DNA of 64,000 bases from Agelaius tricolor (GCA_023055355.1 JALJCS010000056.1:1054001-1118000); one strand, 5' to 3'; positions 8,724-19,296 are shown, counted from the first letter of the stretch. Made by a program: numbers and translations. The notes: a model not told the origin generated them from the letters alone.

Positions 8724-9127
8724 CTAAAATCTACGTATACAATATTTACCTTTATTTCCCAATGCTTTTCACCCATGTTAGCAAGTGCACCTTCACCATA
8801 AACCAATCCCCAAGTGCCAACATCATCACAGGAGATGGAGGACAAGAAGAAGAAAGAAGAAGGATGAGACACGCCCTGATCCCTCCATCTTGTCTCCATA
8901 ACCCCCCTGTACCAAAAACCTTAAAGTTTATATTTCACCCTCTAAATGTGTCTCTTTTACACCTTGTACTCTAAAGTGATTCTCTTGTCCTCAAACTCTT
9001 GTTACTTCTGTGGATGGATCAAAATCAAGCCACCAAACACTCTTGGCAACATTCCAGGATTTTCGAGACCCCCCAAGGGTTCTCCTGGCATCTCTGGACA
9101 TCGGGAACGATGTGCTGAGATCCCACA

Positions 9128-9341
9128 GAGTAATACAATACATTCTATTTGATTGGCTAGTTAACAAAAACACCTTCCTCATACACCATCCTTGAGAAGA
9201 ACAGAAAGACGAAGTAGAAAAACACCACCTGCAGATTGTTTATACTAACAAGTTATCACATCTTTACAACTCCCTGAAAGTTCTTACAAGCTGCTGTGAG
9301 AAACGCTTGCCGTTTCTCTCTCTCTGTCCCATGGCATCCAC
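9128..9341 (-). repeat. LTR fragment, same family as solo LTR at 63410-63725
   Basis: The minus strand shares the TGTGGATGCC start and a long stretch of near identity (including AACAATCTGCAGGTGGTG) with the 5' two thirds of the LTR at 63410. It stops at the ERV-A1 boundary, so ERV-A1 inserted into this LTR, which had itself landed in an ERV-B RT gene. Confidence 0.75.
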
Positions 9342-9344
9342 ACA

Positions 9345-9661
9345 TGCCCTCCATGACTGAACTGATCTTTCTTAGATCATGGAGCAACCTCCATTGACCA
9401 GATTTATTTTACAACAAATACAGGGGTGTTCCAGGGACTCATAGATGGCTCTAAGTGTCCTTGAGCTAGTTGTTCTTGTACTAATGATTTTAGGGCATCT
9501 AGCTTTTCTTTCTTGTGAGTCCACTGTAGTACACACACAGGCTGAGCTGTAAGCCATTTCAGATCTGGTGTGGGCCACCTTACACCCTTTAACACAGTGG
9601 CCCCTGTTAAAAATCTGTCCCTACCCAAACTCCCCGGGCAGATAAAACATCCCTCCCCCAC
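9345..9661 (-). pseudogene. ERV-B RT N-terminus (truncated)
   Basis: Reads an RT fingers segment with WNTPVFVVK, then a stop, then LLHDLRK-like sequence, and is cut off at about 9345. The YxDD catalytic region is missing. It overlaps the end of the protease frame as expected for a -1 pro-pol junction. Confidence 0.8.
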
Positions 9662-9921
9662 AGGTTAAGAGGTGCAGCAGTGATGTATGGCCATATTGTA
9701 GCTGTTTGGCCCTGAGGATTTTTGATTAGCACAGGATTGCTGCTCAAGCAGCTCTGTGTGGTCCCTCCAAGGCCAGCAACAGCAGATCCCACAGGTGTAG
9801 TAGGCCATGATGAAGGCCATATGTTGGCAGAGATGATGGTGACATCTGCCTCTTTGTCAATCATCCCACTGACCTTTATCTGCAAAGACTGTGCCTTAGG
9901 CATCACAACAGTACAATCCAT
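9607..9921 (-). pseudogene. ERV-B protease, damaged active site
   Basis: About 100 codons of retroviral aspartic protease with the flap region and a typical LWGRDVLS end. The active site reads D-K-E-A-D-V-T where Asp-Thr-Gly-Ala-Asp is expected, so Thr and Gly of the catalytic triplet are lost. It ends ...GTDF-stop at the pro-pol junction. Confidence 0.8.
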
Positions 9922-9940
9922 GTTAGGTCATTGATCTCCC

Positions 9941-10479
9941 TCAACCTGAGTCCAGTTCGCCTGGGGCTGTCCTGTTGATCCGAAGCCTGTCTCCTTGCTC
10001 CATAGAATCTGCTTTGACAGAAGACAGAAGACTTAAAAGGAATAAGTTGTGTGATGCGATTCTGGTTTTAGCAGGGATAGTTACGGATGGAGCAGGGGTT
10101 GATACCATGGCTTGTATTTGTCCTGTAAAATCGGCATCTATGACACTGGGGTGCACATCGATGCCTTGTAGTATGGCACTGGATCTCCCTATAAGAAGAG
10201 CACTCTGTCCTTTCCCTATGGGCTCCTGGGCCTCAAGAGGGACTTCATGTACCTGTAATGAGTTTATGGTTATTGGGATTGAGGTGGATACATCCATTCT
10301 AGTTGTCCCTCTTGTCCTGGCTATGAGTTGGTCACACAGGCTTGTACTGGAGGGTGGTAAAATGCTTGTGTCGTCACATGTTTCCCTGGTCCTTGAGAGA
10401 TTGACCATTAACAGGAAATTTGGATCAGCATTCTTTTGTTGCATGTCCTAATCTCCCACATCCGTGACAGTTTGCATTC
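9941..10479 (-). pseudogene. ERV-B dUTPase and second zinc knuckle
   Basis: The dUTPase segment keeps the core motif HPSVIDADFTGQI and the preceding LLIGRSS motif typical of betaretroviral dUTPase fused upstream of protease. Upstream (10428-10469), in another frame, lies a CCHC knuckle CHGCGRLGHATKEC. The reading frame is truncated at 9941. Confidence 0.8.
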
Positions 10480-10485
10480 ATACCC

Positions 10486-11807
10486 AGTAAGGGCCTGAAT
10501 GAGAGATGTGGGACTCCAGGTGGCCCTTCAAAATGCAGTTTATTGTATCCAAGATGTTACAGCAGTCCAGGGTCATGGGTGACAGAGTCTACGCCTACAG
10601 TTGTCAGCTCCAGCTGCAGACAAGCCTGAAGACCCTTTCATTTTGGTTACAATGCATTATATACTTTTCTTTGCTGAGCATCTTAATACATAAGAACCAA
10701 TCTATACCTTTACTTTTACCTATTGCCTATCATAACTACTATAATTACCATATTCATGTTACTATTCTCCAATCACAAAAAGTTAGTATGTGTCGGGGTA
10801 CCTGTTGCCGCTTCCTCGACTTCTGGGTCTCAGGCTGGGCCCTCCCAGGGGGGTCCCCTGTCGGGGGAGACCCTCCTGGAGCGGTTTTGTGTCAGGAAAG
10901 AGAGATGTACTGGGTTTTTTCAGTCTTCAGGTTCTTGTTTATTATTATCTTATCTAAAGTTTTGCATGCTGTCCACGCCAGGCTCAGAGCACTGAAAAAG
11001 CACTGGAAAAATGGCTAACAATCTCTTGTTACAAGGTCTTTTAAGACTAAACTATCCAATTAAAAACTAACACCTAGATTATTTCCCCTTTTAACCCAAT
11101 ACCTGATCCCTAAAAGCCCGCAATACGGATTTTTCCACCCAATTACAAAATGCCACCCAAACTCAAAGAGAAGGAGGAAGAAGAAGCATGAAGAAGAAAC
11201 CCAGGAAGACACCCTGTGCCCTCCATCTTGCTTCCACCTACAACATACTAAAAATCCTAAAACCTAAATTTCTCACCTAAGTGATACACCTACACTACTC
11301 TCTACAATCTACTTCACACTTTAGTGGATTCTAGTGTATCTTGAAGTTTAGGAAACTTTCTCCATGAATGAGGGTCAAAGTCAGTGCTCCCCTGGGGGTC
11401 AGGGCACCCCAGAGCAGACAGAGAAATATTCCCGGTGCCCTAGGTTTCCACAGTATGTTACAGTTTAAGCTAGAAGTTGTTTTTCAGTTTTCTAGCAATG
11501 GAGAATTCTGAGACCTTTTTTCTACTTGCAACATCAGCAGTCTTGTTTGCCTGTGGTATCTTTCTGCTTGTTAAAAACACTTTTTGTTTATGGTCAGCTT
11601 ATCCTTTGCTCTAAGTCATAAAACCTCTTTCCATCTCGACATAACCTTTGCCTTAGTTGTCCAGCAAGACTGGTTCAGCAATTCTTTTATTCTATATCAA
11701 AACTTGCATTCATTTCTATTTCTTCTTCAGATTCTACATTCAAAAATCTTTCTGCCAAGCATACATATCTGTGAGACTTTCTTGTCAAACTTTCATCCTT
11801 CCCAACA
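10486..11807 (-). repeat. Solo LTR in ERV-B nucleocapsid, 6-bp TSD
   Basis: The flanks carry the direct repeat ATACCC at 10480-10485 and 11808-11813, and joining them restores the gag order seen in the plus-strand copy. On the minus strand it starts TGTTGGGAAGG; the other end (CTTACT) lacks a canonical CA. The orientation is inferred only from the TG start. It is interrupted by a second LTR (10791-11452). Confidence 0.7.
10791..11452 (-). repeat. Solo LTR nested in the LTR at 10486-11807
   Basis: Reads TGTGGAAACC to CCCCGACA on the minus strand, with a 5-bp direct repeat GTATG at 10786-10790 and 11453-11457. An AATAAACAAGAACCTGAAGA stretch resembles the matching part of ERV-A LTRs, so it is probably a related family. 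Confidence 0.75.
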
Positions 11808-12472
11808 ATACCCCTCTGTCCTTGAAGTGTCCCCTGTGGTATGGACTGGTGTGGACAGTCTGCTTTCACATGGCCTTGTTGTCCACATTTGTAGCACTGG
11901 GGAATTTGTTTAACAGCAACTGTAATAGTACTAGCTAACATATCCATGTTATGAGATCCAGTCCCAACCTTAGCACATGCATTTATCATATCCTCTAGGG
12001 AGGGATTCTCTTTAGGTAAGGCATCTATAATCTTTCTACAGTCTACATTTGCATTATCTTGTGCTAGCTGCAGTATTAATTGGGTCCTTGCTTTGCTGAT
12101 TGATATCTGTTTTTCCATAGCATCTTGCAAACGTTCTATGAACTGCATATATAATTTGTCTGGTTTTTGACTTATACTTGAATAACTTTGGGTAGGTACA
12201 GACATATTTGTGATTTTTGTTAGAGCTTGCATTGCCTAATCCTTTGCTTGGGCTAGAATAAAGGGGTTCAAATGTGCTTGGGTTTGTGGGTCTTCAATGG
12301 TGAGCAGTCTTGTAAGTTGAGAGATCCCTGCCCCAAAACATGGGTCCTGCTGTGAAGCTCTTGAGTTTAGCAGTCCCTGATCTTCTGCATAAAATTTCCA
12401 GCTCAATGCAAACACCATATATTGTACTGGAGTACAGAGTAATTTTGCAATCTGCTTCATATCATAATTCAC
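11808..12472 (-). pseudogene. ERV-B gag: capsid and first zinc knuckle
   Basis: Encodes capsid C-terminal sequence with a helix-rich segment ending in LQDAMEKQI, and the knuckle CYKCGQQGHVKADC. An in-frame stop lies at 12236-12238. The frame then runs into the inserted LTR. Residues align closely with 21244-21666 of the plus-strand copy. Confidence 0.8.
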
Positions 12473-12485
12473 TAGCAGTTATAAA

Positions 12486-13622
12486 TCAAAGCATATTTAC
12501 AACAGCAGGCGACCCTAGCCCATGTTTAGCAGCTAGTTTGCGTAGCTCTGAAAGGATTTGCCAAATAAAGGGTACGTATTTGTCAGGGGTTGTCCCATTA
12601 CCTCGCACGACTGGGAATGCTGCAATTTTTCCCATACCCTGCTGCCAGTTCTTTGATGATGGTGAACACACGGGTATAGAAATTGGTTCAGCCCCCTCTA
12701 TATCTCCACATTCTATCGCCTTTTGTTTTACCTCCATTCAGAAGATTACTGGGTCTCAGGTGGGAATGTTTTCTGCTTGGAACATCGAAGAGGCTTGAGC
12801 TGGTGTCATCAGGGTTGCAGGGGCTTCCTCAGCTGGTTGAAACCTTGGCTGCAGATGCCATGGTGTTGCGGCAGTGGCAGGTGCAGGGCTGGGGCCAGAG
12901 CTGGGAGCAGGGCTCTGTGTCATAGTGCTGAGGTTTCCTAGTTCCAGTGTATTTCCAGGAGTGATGTAGTGGCAACATCCAGGCATTTGTAGTGACGTCA
13001 TCTTGGGTTCCACCCCCGTGTTGCAGTGGCAGGCAGGCGTGGCCAGCGGAGGAGGGGCCGTGGGCGCAATTTGTAGGCTGAGCCAACCAGCTCTGGGCAG
13101 GGGCGGTCTGGGCGTTTCCATGGTGATGAGGGGCGTGCGTGGCTCCAACGGTGGGGGAGGCGGTCTCAGGAGCAGCATGAGACTGAGTCATGGTCACAGG
13201 CTGCCCCCCCAAAGTGGCGGTGTGGTACAAGCCCCTGCAGCAGCTCTGTGGGGCAGGCATGGGATAGCATCTGCGAGGTGCTGGCACCAGACCCTCTGGT
13301 GTTGCCAGGACCCCCCTGCTCCCCTCCATCCAGCTACGCGCAGGGGCCCCACCATAGAGGGGGGCTGCGGGGGACAGCTCTCTCGGGAACAGTGCTGGTG
13401 CCAGGGGTGCATTTAAGGCAGTTCGGCCACGGGGAATGGCATGGCTACACGCAGCAGCCATTTCATCCGGCCATGTGTTTTTAAGTCTTTAACTGCTGGG
13501 ACTAAATTCCCTTTGTGGCAAGCAGCTTCAGTGAACTGATGGGTGCCCCACTTGACTCCTGTGACAGGACCTTTCACCCCTGATACAGCAGAAGCTTTTC
13601 TGCTTCCTGCCACATGGCTCAC
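12486..13622 (-). pseudogene. ERV-B gag: capsid start and Pro/Ala-rich linker
   Basis: 12486-12737 gives the start of capsid (ECGDIEGAEPIS, matched by the plus-strand copy near 20975). Upstream to about 13461 is a Pro/Ala/His-rich linker in two overlapping frames. 13413-13622 is open, but I cannot assign it to matrix. Frameshifts separate the pieces. Confidence 0.65.
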
Positions 13623-14720
13623 TAAGGCCTAATGGTTTGTCTTGTAATTAATTATCTCGTCTGAAAACAACCTTAGCCAGCAATAAACATCCTGCCTTGA
13701 ATGCATGGGAAAGGATAAGCAAAAATTGTGACTGACAGACCCAAGCACTTTTACAAACTATAAAAAAACACTATAATTTTAATTAAATCAGAAATGTCTT
13801 ATACACTCTCTGAGTGTGTGGAGAGCTCCTCGATGCTGAGATGTTGGTAACGAGTTACTTCCCAGGGGATTGAGAGGAAGGAGAGTCCTTGCACACCACT
13901 GTAATTTGTTCATAAGTGACACTGGCTCCTAATCGATACTATTTCTTCACTAGCTTTAACATAGGTACCTTTATTATCGTGCACTGTCTTATGAATCTAC
14001 TAGTAGTGTTTCTTTTGTTTATCCTGTGTAGTAAGTAAACCTGTTAAAGTCTTATGTCTGTTTTCCTTGTGTCTATTCAATAAATAGTTAATGCTGTAAT
14101 AGACCTGATTGGTCATTATTAAGAACTTGTGAGTGAGAGTAGGTTTTGGGGTGCTGGCCACCTCAATAAAGCTGCTGTCTACTGCCAGAAATCTGGGCAA
14201 AGGCAGGGACTCATCTAAGGCTCTCCCCTCTCATTTGTAACAACTCCCTACATACCACTCTCATAGTCAGACAAGTTGCCCTCACCAGCTCAGGCCCAGG
14301 TTTCCCATAGCAGAGCCTCAGACCTTTGGTTCCTTTAAGTAATTTAATCATGGTGCAGCAACAAAAAAACAGCTTGAGTTGGTGCCTCTGGGGAGGGACC
14401 CTGAACAAGAGTCCCTGGGCTTTTTAATCTCAGTCTATGCATCCATTCTTCATGCACTCTTTATGTGCCTTATGGTCCAATGGTGATTTTTGATATGGGG
14501 ACTTCTCGTTGTTGATTGGCTCCTACAGAGTCTCAGGGTGACCAGCCGCCCCTGGCCAACTGGTGCCACTGATATGCTAAGGCCTGAACAGCAGGCCTGA
14601 GCCTGAGTTGACTTACAAGATGAATCTTGAACATGATGCTATTAATACCATCAAGGTTCTTTAGTTAAAAAAAAGATTATTAAAACATTTATATTAGTTG
14701 TTCCTAATGCCAAACCAGCT
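13623..14720. other. No gene recognised
   Basis: AT-rich sequence with scattered AATAAA motifs (for example near 14081 and 14165) and no supported reading frame. It is probably older LTR or flanking sequence. Confidence 0.4.
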
Positions 14721-15104
14721 GTTGTAGAGACATTTGTACAACCTAGTGTAGGATATATCAAGAAATCCAACAGATATCCCTAGAGACTTGTTAGTAGAAT
14801 ATTTTAGGCAAAACCCTCCCAGCCATGGCCTGGGCTCTGGCCAAGCCTTGGTCTCAGCTGGTCTGGAAGTGGGCCATCAGGACCAGATGTTTTCTGCACA
14901 AAAAGGTAAACAAGTTATTTAGACTTGTCATTTTGGGCCTATAAAAGCTGGGTCCCCTTTTTTTTGGCTAACTGAAAATCTCACCTACAGGTGGAAGCAC
15001 TGCGTAGGATTTTCCCAATTGCCAGGCAGGGTTCTCCAGGTCCTCGCTGCAAAACTTCCCAGCAATTGCGGACACTGGATGATAGTAAAGTATTTAAGCT
15101 ATTG

Positions 15105-15723
15105 TGTGGGAACTCAGCACATCACTCCGGATGTCCAGAGTTACTGAGAGAACCCTTGGGGGTCTCGGAAATCCTGGAATGTTGCCAAGAGTGTTTGGTG
15201 GCTTGATTTTGATCCATCCACAGAAGTAACAAGAGTTTGAGGACAAGAGAATCACTTTAGAGTACAAGGTGTAAAAGAGACACATTTAGAGGGTGAAATA
15301 TAAACTTTAAGGTTTTTGGTACAGGGGGGTTATGGAGACAAGATGGAGGGATCAGGGCATGTCTCGTCCTTCTTCTTTCTTCTTCTTGTCTTCCATCTTC
15401 TGTGGTGATGTTGGCACTTGGGGATTGGTTTATGGTGAAGGTGCACTTGCTAACATGGGTGAAAAGTATTGGAAAATAAAGGTAAATATCATGTACGTAG
15501 ATTTTAGTATAAAAAGACATGACCGCTCCGTGGGTGGTCAGAGTGCCTTTGGCTGCCTTGCAGGTCAGACCTCTGTTGGGCAGACAGAAAATTTTGTAGA
15601 TAAGAAACAATAAACAATCTGAAGATCGAAAAGCTAAAGAGTCCAGACTCGTCCTTTGAAACGCATGCCACCCAAGAACCACCCTACCCGTGTCCAGGCA
15701 GAGACAGACAGCCGAACCGGACA
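15105..15723 (+). repeat. Solo ERV-A LTR with 6-bp TSD
   Basis: Starts TGTGGGAACTC and ends CCGGACA, flanked by CTATTG at 15099-15104 and 15724-15729. It has a TATA box at 15508-15516 and an AATAAAC signal near 15608. It is the product of recombination between the two LTRs of a former provirus. Its U3 start resembles ERV-A2, its U5 resembles ERV-A1. Confidence 0.95.
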
Positions 15724-15738
15724 CTATTGGTGATATAT

Positions 15739-16130
15739 TGTCACGGACATATTTTCTGAAAAATACTTTTGCCAGGATTTTTCTCCTGAGAAGCTGAGAG
15801 GCCTCAGAAACAAAATGTAAACAATAATTATCTGCTGCTGAGGAATGTGGCAGGTGCATCTTTGATTGGTCTCATGGGGTTGTTTTTATTTAATGGCCAA
15901 TCACAGTCCAGCTGTCTCGGACTCTCTGGTCAGTCACAAGATTTTATCATTCCATTCCTTTCCTTGCTAGCCTTCTGACGAAATCCTTTCTTCTATTCTT
16001 TTAGTATAGTTTTAGTATATAATTTTCTTTTAATATAATATATATCATAAAATAAATCAGCCTTCTGAAACATGGAGTCAAGATTCTCATCTCTTCCCTT
16101 GTCCTGGGACCCCTGCGAACACCACCACCA
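15739..16130 (+). repeat. Solo LTR, 5-bp TSD (class III-like)
   Basis: Reads TGTCACGGACAT to CACCACCA, flanked by TATAT at 15734-15738 and 16131-16135. It has an AT-rich 3' part with AAATAAATC near 16051. A 5-bp duplication and this sequence type fit ERVL-like LTRs common in songbirds (from memory). Confidence 0.85.
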
Positions 16131-16369
16131 TATATCTTTCTCAATTACTATTCTCTCTCTTGTATAGTAATGATTAGATTCATTACCTTGCTTATTTTTA
16201 CTTGTTGCTAAAGCCATGCAAGTAATAAGCTTATTGTTTTACTAAATGTATCCTTTCACCTCTGTTTTGCCTCAATATTAATAGTAAAAGAAGACCATTC
16301 TTCCTATTGGTGTCTGTGTCTGTTCTATTGCCCCCATTGACTGGCAAAACAGCCACAGATATGCTTGCC

Positions 16370-16765
16370 CTTTGTTAGGAATAAGGTCAGCACTCATTCA
16401 CAACTGTTGCCTGTGGCTCCAGTGGTTTCCCTCTACTCAGGGCGCACTTTGCAGCTTGCACACCCAGCTACCAGACCTAGGTGGATTCCTCAACAGTAAC
16501 TTTCCCCATAGCAGCCCTCACAGTGCTGTGCTTTGCATTGGTAGCTGGAAAGGTGTTGAGAACACACCAGTGTTTTGGCTACTGCTGACCAGTGCTCCCA
16601 TATCATAAATGCAGTCTCTTCAATCCCCCTGCCCCCAAAGACTAGGGATGAGCAAGAAGTTGGGAAGAGATAGAGCCCAAATTAGAGCCCAAATGGAGGT
16701 AGAGGAGGGGAGGGAGGGGGGAGAAGGCAAGGAAGGTGGGAATTTGCTATTAAGGTGTCATTATA
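16370..16765. other. No gene recognised
   Basis: Unassigned sequence including a purine-rich stretch near 16690-16735. No coding or repeat call is supported. Confidence 0.4.
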
Positions 16766-17180
16766 GAGCATGACACAGCACAAAGTACCACAACTCCATC
16801 AGAAGGGTGCAAGAGAGATTTATTATAGCAACATGTTGCTTTTATACTCTTTCAAGATATTTACATTCACTTAACATACACATTCACTGCCCATTGGTTA
16901 TAGGAAAGAAACAAAGTTCTCAGTGGGTGACCAAGGAGCCATGTCATTTTGTGAGCCAGCTAGAGTCTGTATCTCTTAACTTTCTCTCCTTCATCACGTC
17001 TCCATGGGGAAAACCTTGGTGTCTTCCTCAGGAGATATATGAGGCTTTCCTTATCTTCAGGAGGCCTTTGCTGGCTCACAAGAACAGCACAGAATGTCTC
17101 TCCTACATTAAGGTGTTTGTCTTCTGAAGCAACTGCTACTTGCACCAAGGCCTTACTTCCCAGGAAGTGTCAGGACATCC
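16766..17180 (-). repeat. LTR-like sequence
   Basis: The minus strand has a GTATAAAAGC box (about 16840) and an AATAAATC signal (about 16817) in promoter-then-polyA order, with CTGTGTCA and TGTCCTGACA near the ends. No clear target-site duplication was found, so the limits are approximate. Confidence 0.5.
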
Positions 17181-17199
17181 GTAATGAACAAAATATTTA

Positions 17200-17376
17200 A
17201 ATATTTTTGTTTTCCTTTGTTTACATGTACTGTATTTGCTTTTGCTTTATTAAATTGACGTTATCTCAACCCACAAGCTTTTTCATTTTATTTTCTTCCC
17301 CATGTCCTGCTGAGGAGGGGGAGTGATAGAGCAGCTTGGTGGGCACTTGGTGTCCAGCCAAGGTCAACCCACCACA
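17200..17376 (+). repeat. 3' part of an ERVL-like LTR
   Basis: TATTAAATTGACGTTATCTC followed by a G-rich tail ending ACCCACCACA resembles the 3' end of avian ERVL LTRs. The 5' end is not clear. Confidence 0.5.
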
Positions 17377-17480
17377 AATCCCAACTTTCTCAGCCTTTCT
17401 TCATAGGAGAGATGTTCCAGGCCTCTGATAATTTTTGTGGCACCCCTGTGGACCTGTTCTAACAGGTCCATGTCTTTACT
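17377..17480 (-). repeat. CR1 LINE fragment
   Basis: The minus strand contains the CR1 stretch GAAGAAAGGCTGAGAAAGTT and the upstream AGGGGTGCCAC segment. Short, 5'-truncated and old. Confidence 0.75.
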
Positions 17481-17740
17481 GTGCTGAAGATGTGTTGTGG
17501 GTTAGGTTTCTCAGGGAATTTCTTGCCATCTGTTAACTAAAAAAGACACTGGGAGAAGAAGGGGGTGATGACCGGGGGGATGAATAGAAGGTGATTGAGT
17601 TTACAAGAGAGGCTGATGACCCTGGCAATCTAGTGGAGTCCTTTCCAAGTTTGCGAGTTTGGTCTGGGAGGTGGGCTCTTCCTCTGGAGGTTTTTCAGGA
17701 CTTGCGGCATAGAATTGCTATGAGAGGTGTTGGGGAGAAT
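17481..17740. other. No gene recognised
   Basis: Sequence between the CR1 fragment and the ERV-B 5' LTR. It begins TGTTGTGGGTTAGG, possibly the start of another LTR, but nothing else supports a call. Confidence 0.35.
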
Positions 17741-18089
17741 TGTCACAGACACAGCTGGCCTGAAGCTGCACAAATAAATTTGGCCATAATAAGAAACCCA
17801 ATTTGGCAAGCCTAGTTTGTTACAGAATAGAAGTAAAACAAGTCCCCGGGTATGGTAAGAATAGGTTGGATTCAAACTCAAACAGGGGACCCCTGCCAAC
17901 TCCATTCAATCCTGAATGCAGACATATCATTGGCAAGTGAGCTGGGCGGTGCTGAGATCTTGTCGGGTGTTCAAGCTGGGGAATTTTGAACTCCCTATAA
18001 AAGGGGGCATCCATATTAAATCATGGCTGTTGTTGCATGACCCTCAGTGTGTTCAGTCATGTGCCTGTCTCCAAACTGTGACCCTAACA
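17741..18089 (+). repeat. ERV-B 5' LTR
   Basis: Reads TGTCACAGACACAGC to ACCCTAACA and is closely similar to 25840-26190. It lacks the CTGACCAATCA stretch of the 3' LTR near 17960. Similarity continues a few bases past the CA, so the 3' limit may be up to 5 bases later. Confidence 0.85.
17996..18003 (+). promoter_or_regulatory. ERV-B LTR TATA box
   Basis: TATAAAAG, preserved in both LTRs of the element, about 90 bases before the LTR end. Confidence 0.75.
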
Positions 18090-18096
18090 TAATAAG

Positions 18097-18115
18097 TGGT
18101 GAAACCCGACGTGAT
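18097..18115 (+). other. ERV-B primer binding site, tRNA-Trp-like
   Basis: Reads TGGTGAAACCCGACGTGAT. It matches the tRNA-Trp complement used by avian leukosis-type viruses apart from one substitution and one extra base. It is displaced about 7 bases from the LTR end. Confidence 0.7.
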
Positions 18116-18324
18116 TGACACAGCCATCCATGTGAAGAGCAGGGAGACAGAGGGTGGGTGAGTAGAACCCGCCTGCAGTGAAAAAGCTGCCAAAACAGAG
18201 CCATGGAGAGCCATCTGCAGCGAAAAAGCTGCCCGAATCCGGATTCCTTTGTTAATACTCCTGAAAATAGAAGAAAACTGCCACCTAAAATATGGGTGGA
18301 TGGATCTCGGTGGAACACCCAGTT

Positions 18325-18768
18325 ATGAAGGTATGGACCCTCCTTTTACTGGAATGGGGGGTAGAATATGAAGAGCAGGTTTTGTTAGCCTTGCTGATGT
18401 GGACTAAGAACTGAGGGTTGGACACAACCAAAGAAGCCACGCTTGATCTAAATACTTGGGTGCGGACTGGCAGATTTATAATTGAAGCAGCTTCTAAAGG
18501 TGATGAAAGGGCCACTAAAGTTATAAAGCCCAGGTAGCTTATCTTGGACTTGTTGAGGCAGATAAAAACCAAGATGCATGGCAAGGACTGGGTGCTGGAC
18601 AAGGCAGCAGGAGGCAAGGGCACTAGGTCAGACATTGGGGAGAAGTGGGCGGACAAAATGGCTGCACCACCACCGCATTGCGCTGAGCTGAATGGGCACC
18701 CTGTGGCAGCACCGTGCCTTGCCATGCTGGATTGCACAATCCTGGCAGGCAGCAGAGACCCACCATGA
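18325..18768 (+). pseudogene. ERV-B gag matrix remnant
   Basis: From an ATG at 18325 the frame reads a leucine-rich helical start, then WVRTGRFIIEAASKGDE, with in-frame stops near 18411 and 18536. Its position just after the leader makes it the likely Gag N-terminus. The inserted array at 18890 cuts it off. Confidence 0.6.
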
Positions 18769-18889
18769 GATGATGCTGTGACGGCTGGAGGAGCCACGGT
18801 GGCTGGCGGTGCTGTGGCCGGACCAGACTGCCCCACCATGTCGGGCGGGCACCCTGCAGCCACACACTGATCATGCCTGTGTGGTTACC

Positions 18890-19194
18890 TGTTGTTCTTC
18901 TATTATTTCTAGAGTCCCATATTGTTGTGATTAGATTTCCAAAGTCCATACCTCTTGGGTGTATTCTCATGGCTGCAGATCTTCAGAGACTCCTTCTGCT
19001 GCATGCTGTTCTCTCTCAGGTCAGGGCTCCTCCAAGGCTCTCCCTGACTGGCTTACCCGCCCTCTTTTGTCCCGGTCATCTTCATCAGTTACAGCTGCAG
19101 CCCAATTAAGGACATCGCAGCTGCAGCCCATCAAGGGCAACCGGGACCTCTGGGGCAAAGCCTCTATACACATATTTAAATACATTCTACTATA
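18890..19194 (-). repeat. Array LTR 1 (305 bp)
   Basis: On the minus strand it begins TATAGTAGAATG and ends GAAGAACAACA, so the 5' end is TA rather than TG. The left edge abuts the GTTACC target duplication. Confidence 0.85.
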
Positions 19195-19205
19195 TTTCCC
19201 CCTTT
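19195..19205 (-). other. Array polypurine tract 1
   Basis: AAAGGGGGAAA on the minus strand, directly against the TATAG start of LTR 1. Confidence 0.85.
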
Positions 19206-19296
19206 GCTTTTACTTAAGTTAACAGTTGTACAGATCTTCAATTACAATACATACATTTCTCCATGACTCACAGGTCATGCATAACACCCACACTTT

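Larger units (their letters stand above)
1..9127 (-). mobile_element. ERV-A1: nearly full-length class II endogenous retrovirus
   Basis: The order on the minus strand is 5' LTR, tRNA-Asn primer site, gag, pro, pol, env, polypurine tract, 3' LTR. The 3' LTR runs off the window at position 1, so its target-site duplication cannot be tested. The visible 322 bases of 3' LTR differ from the matching part of the 5' LTR at about two positions by eye, so the insertion is young. Pol is fully open. Gag and pro are read as one frame because of a deletion, and env is open to its membrane segment and then shifts frame. It inserted into an LTR fragment (9128-9341) of another family. Confidence 0.95.
8506..9127 (-). 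repeat. ERV-A1 5' LTR (622 bp)
   Basis: Starts TGTGGG at 9127 on the minus strand. It ends CGACG at 8506 where relatives end GACA, so the terminal CA has probably mutated. U3, a TATA box, a polyadenylation signal and U5 can be placed. Two solo LTRs of the same family in this window have clean ends and confirm the boundaries. Confidence 0.93.
9345..13622 (-). mobile_element. ERV-B fragment (minus): gag to start of RT, interrupted
   Basis: Reads gag linker, capsid, nucleocapsid, dUTPase, protease and the first ~100 residues of RT on the minus strand, in broken frames. It is homologous to the plus-strand ERV-B at 17741-26190. The rest of pol and the LTRs are not adjacent. A solo LTR with a second LTR inside it splits the nucleocapsid region. 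Confidence 0.85.
14721..16369 (+). repeat. Old LTR-like sequence hosting two younger solo LTRs
   Basis: A CTATAAAAG box near 14940 is followed by transcript-like sequence that continues on both sides of two inserted LTRs (15105-15723 and 15739-16130). Removing both insertions with one copy of each duplication joins ...TAAGCTATTGGTGATATAT to CTTTCTCAATTAC.... The family is inferred to be ERVL-like; its ends are not defined. Confidence 0.45.

Noticed and set aside
18285..18863. Minus-strand frame of 192 codons in the ERV-B leader/gag region
   Set aside because: Antisense to the matrix remnant, no recognisable domain.
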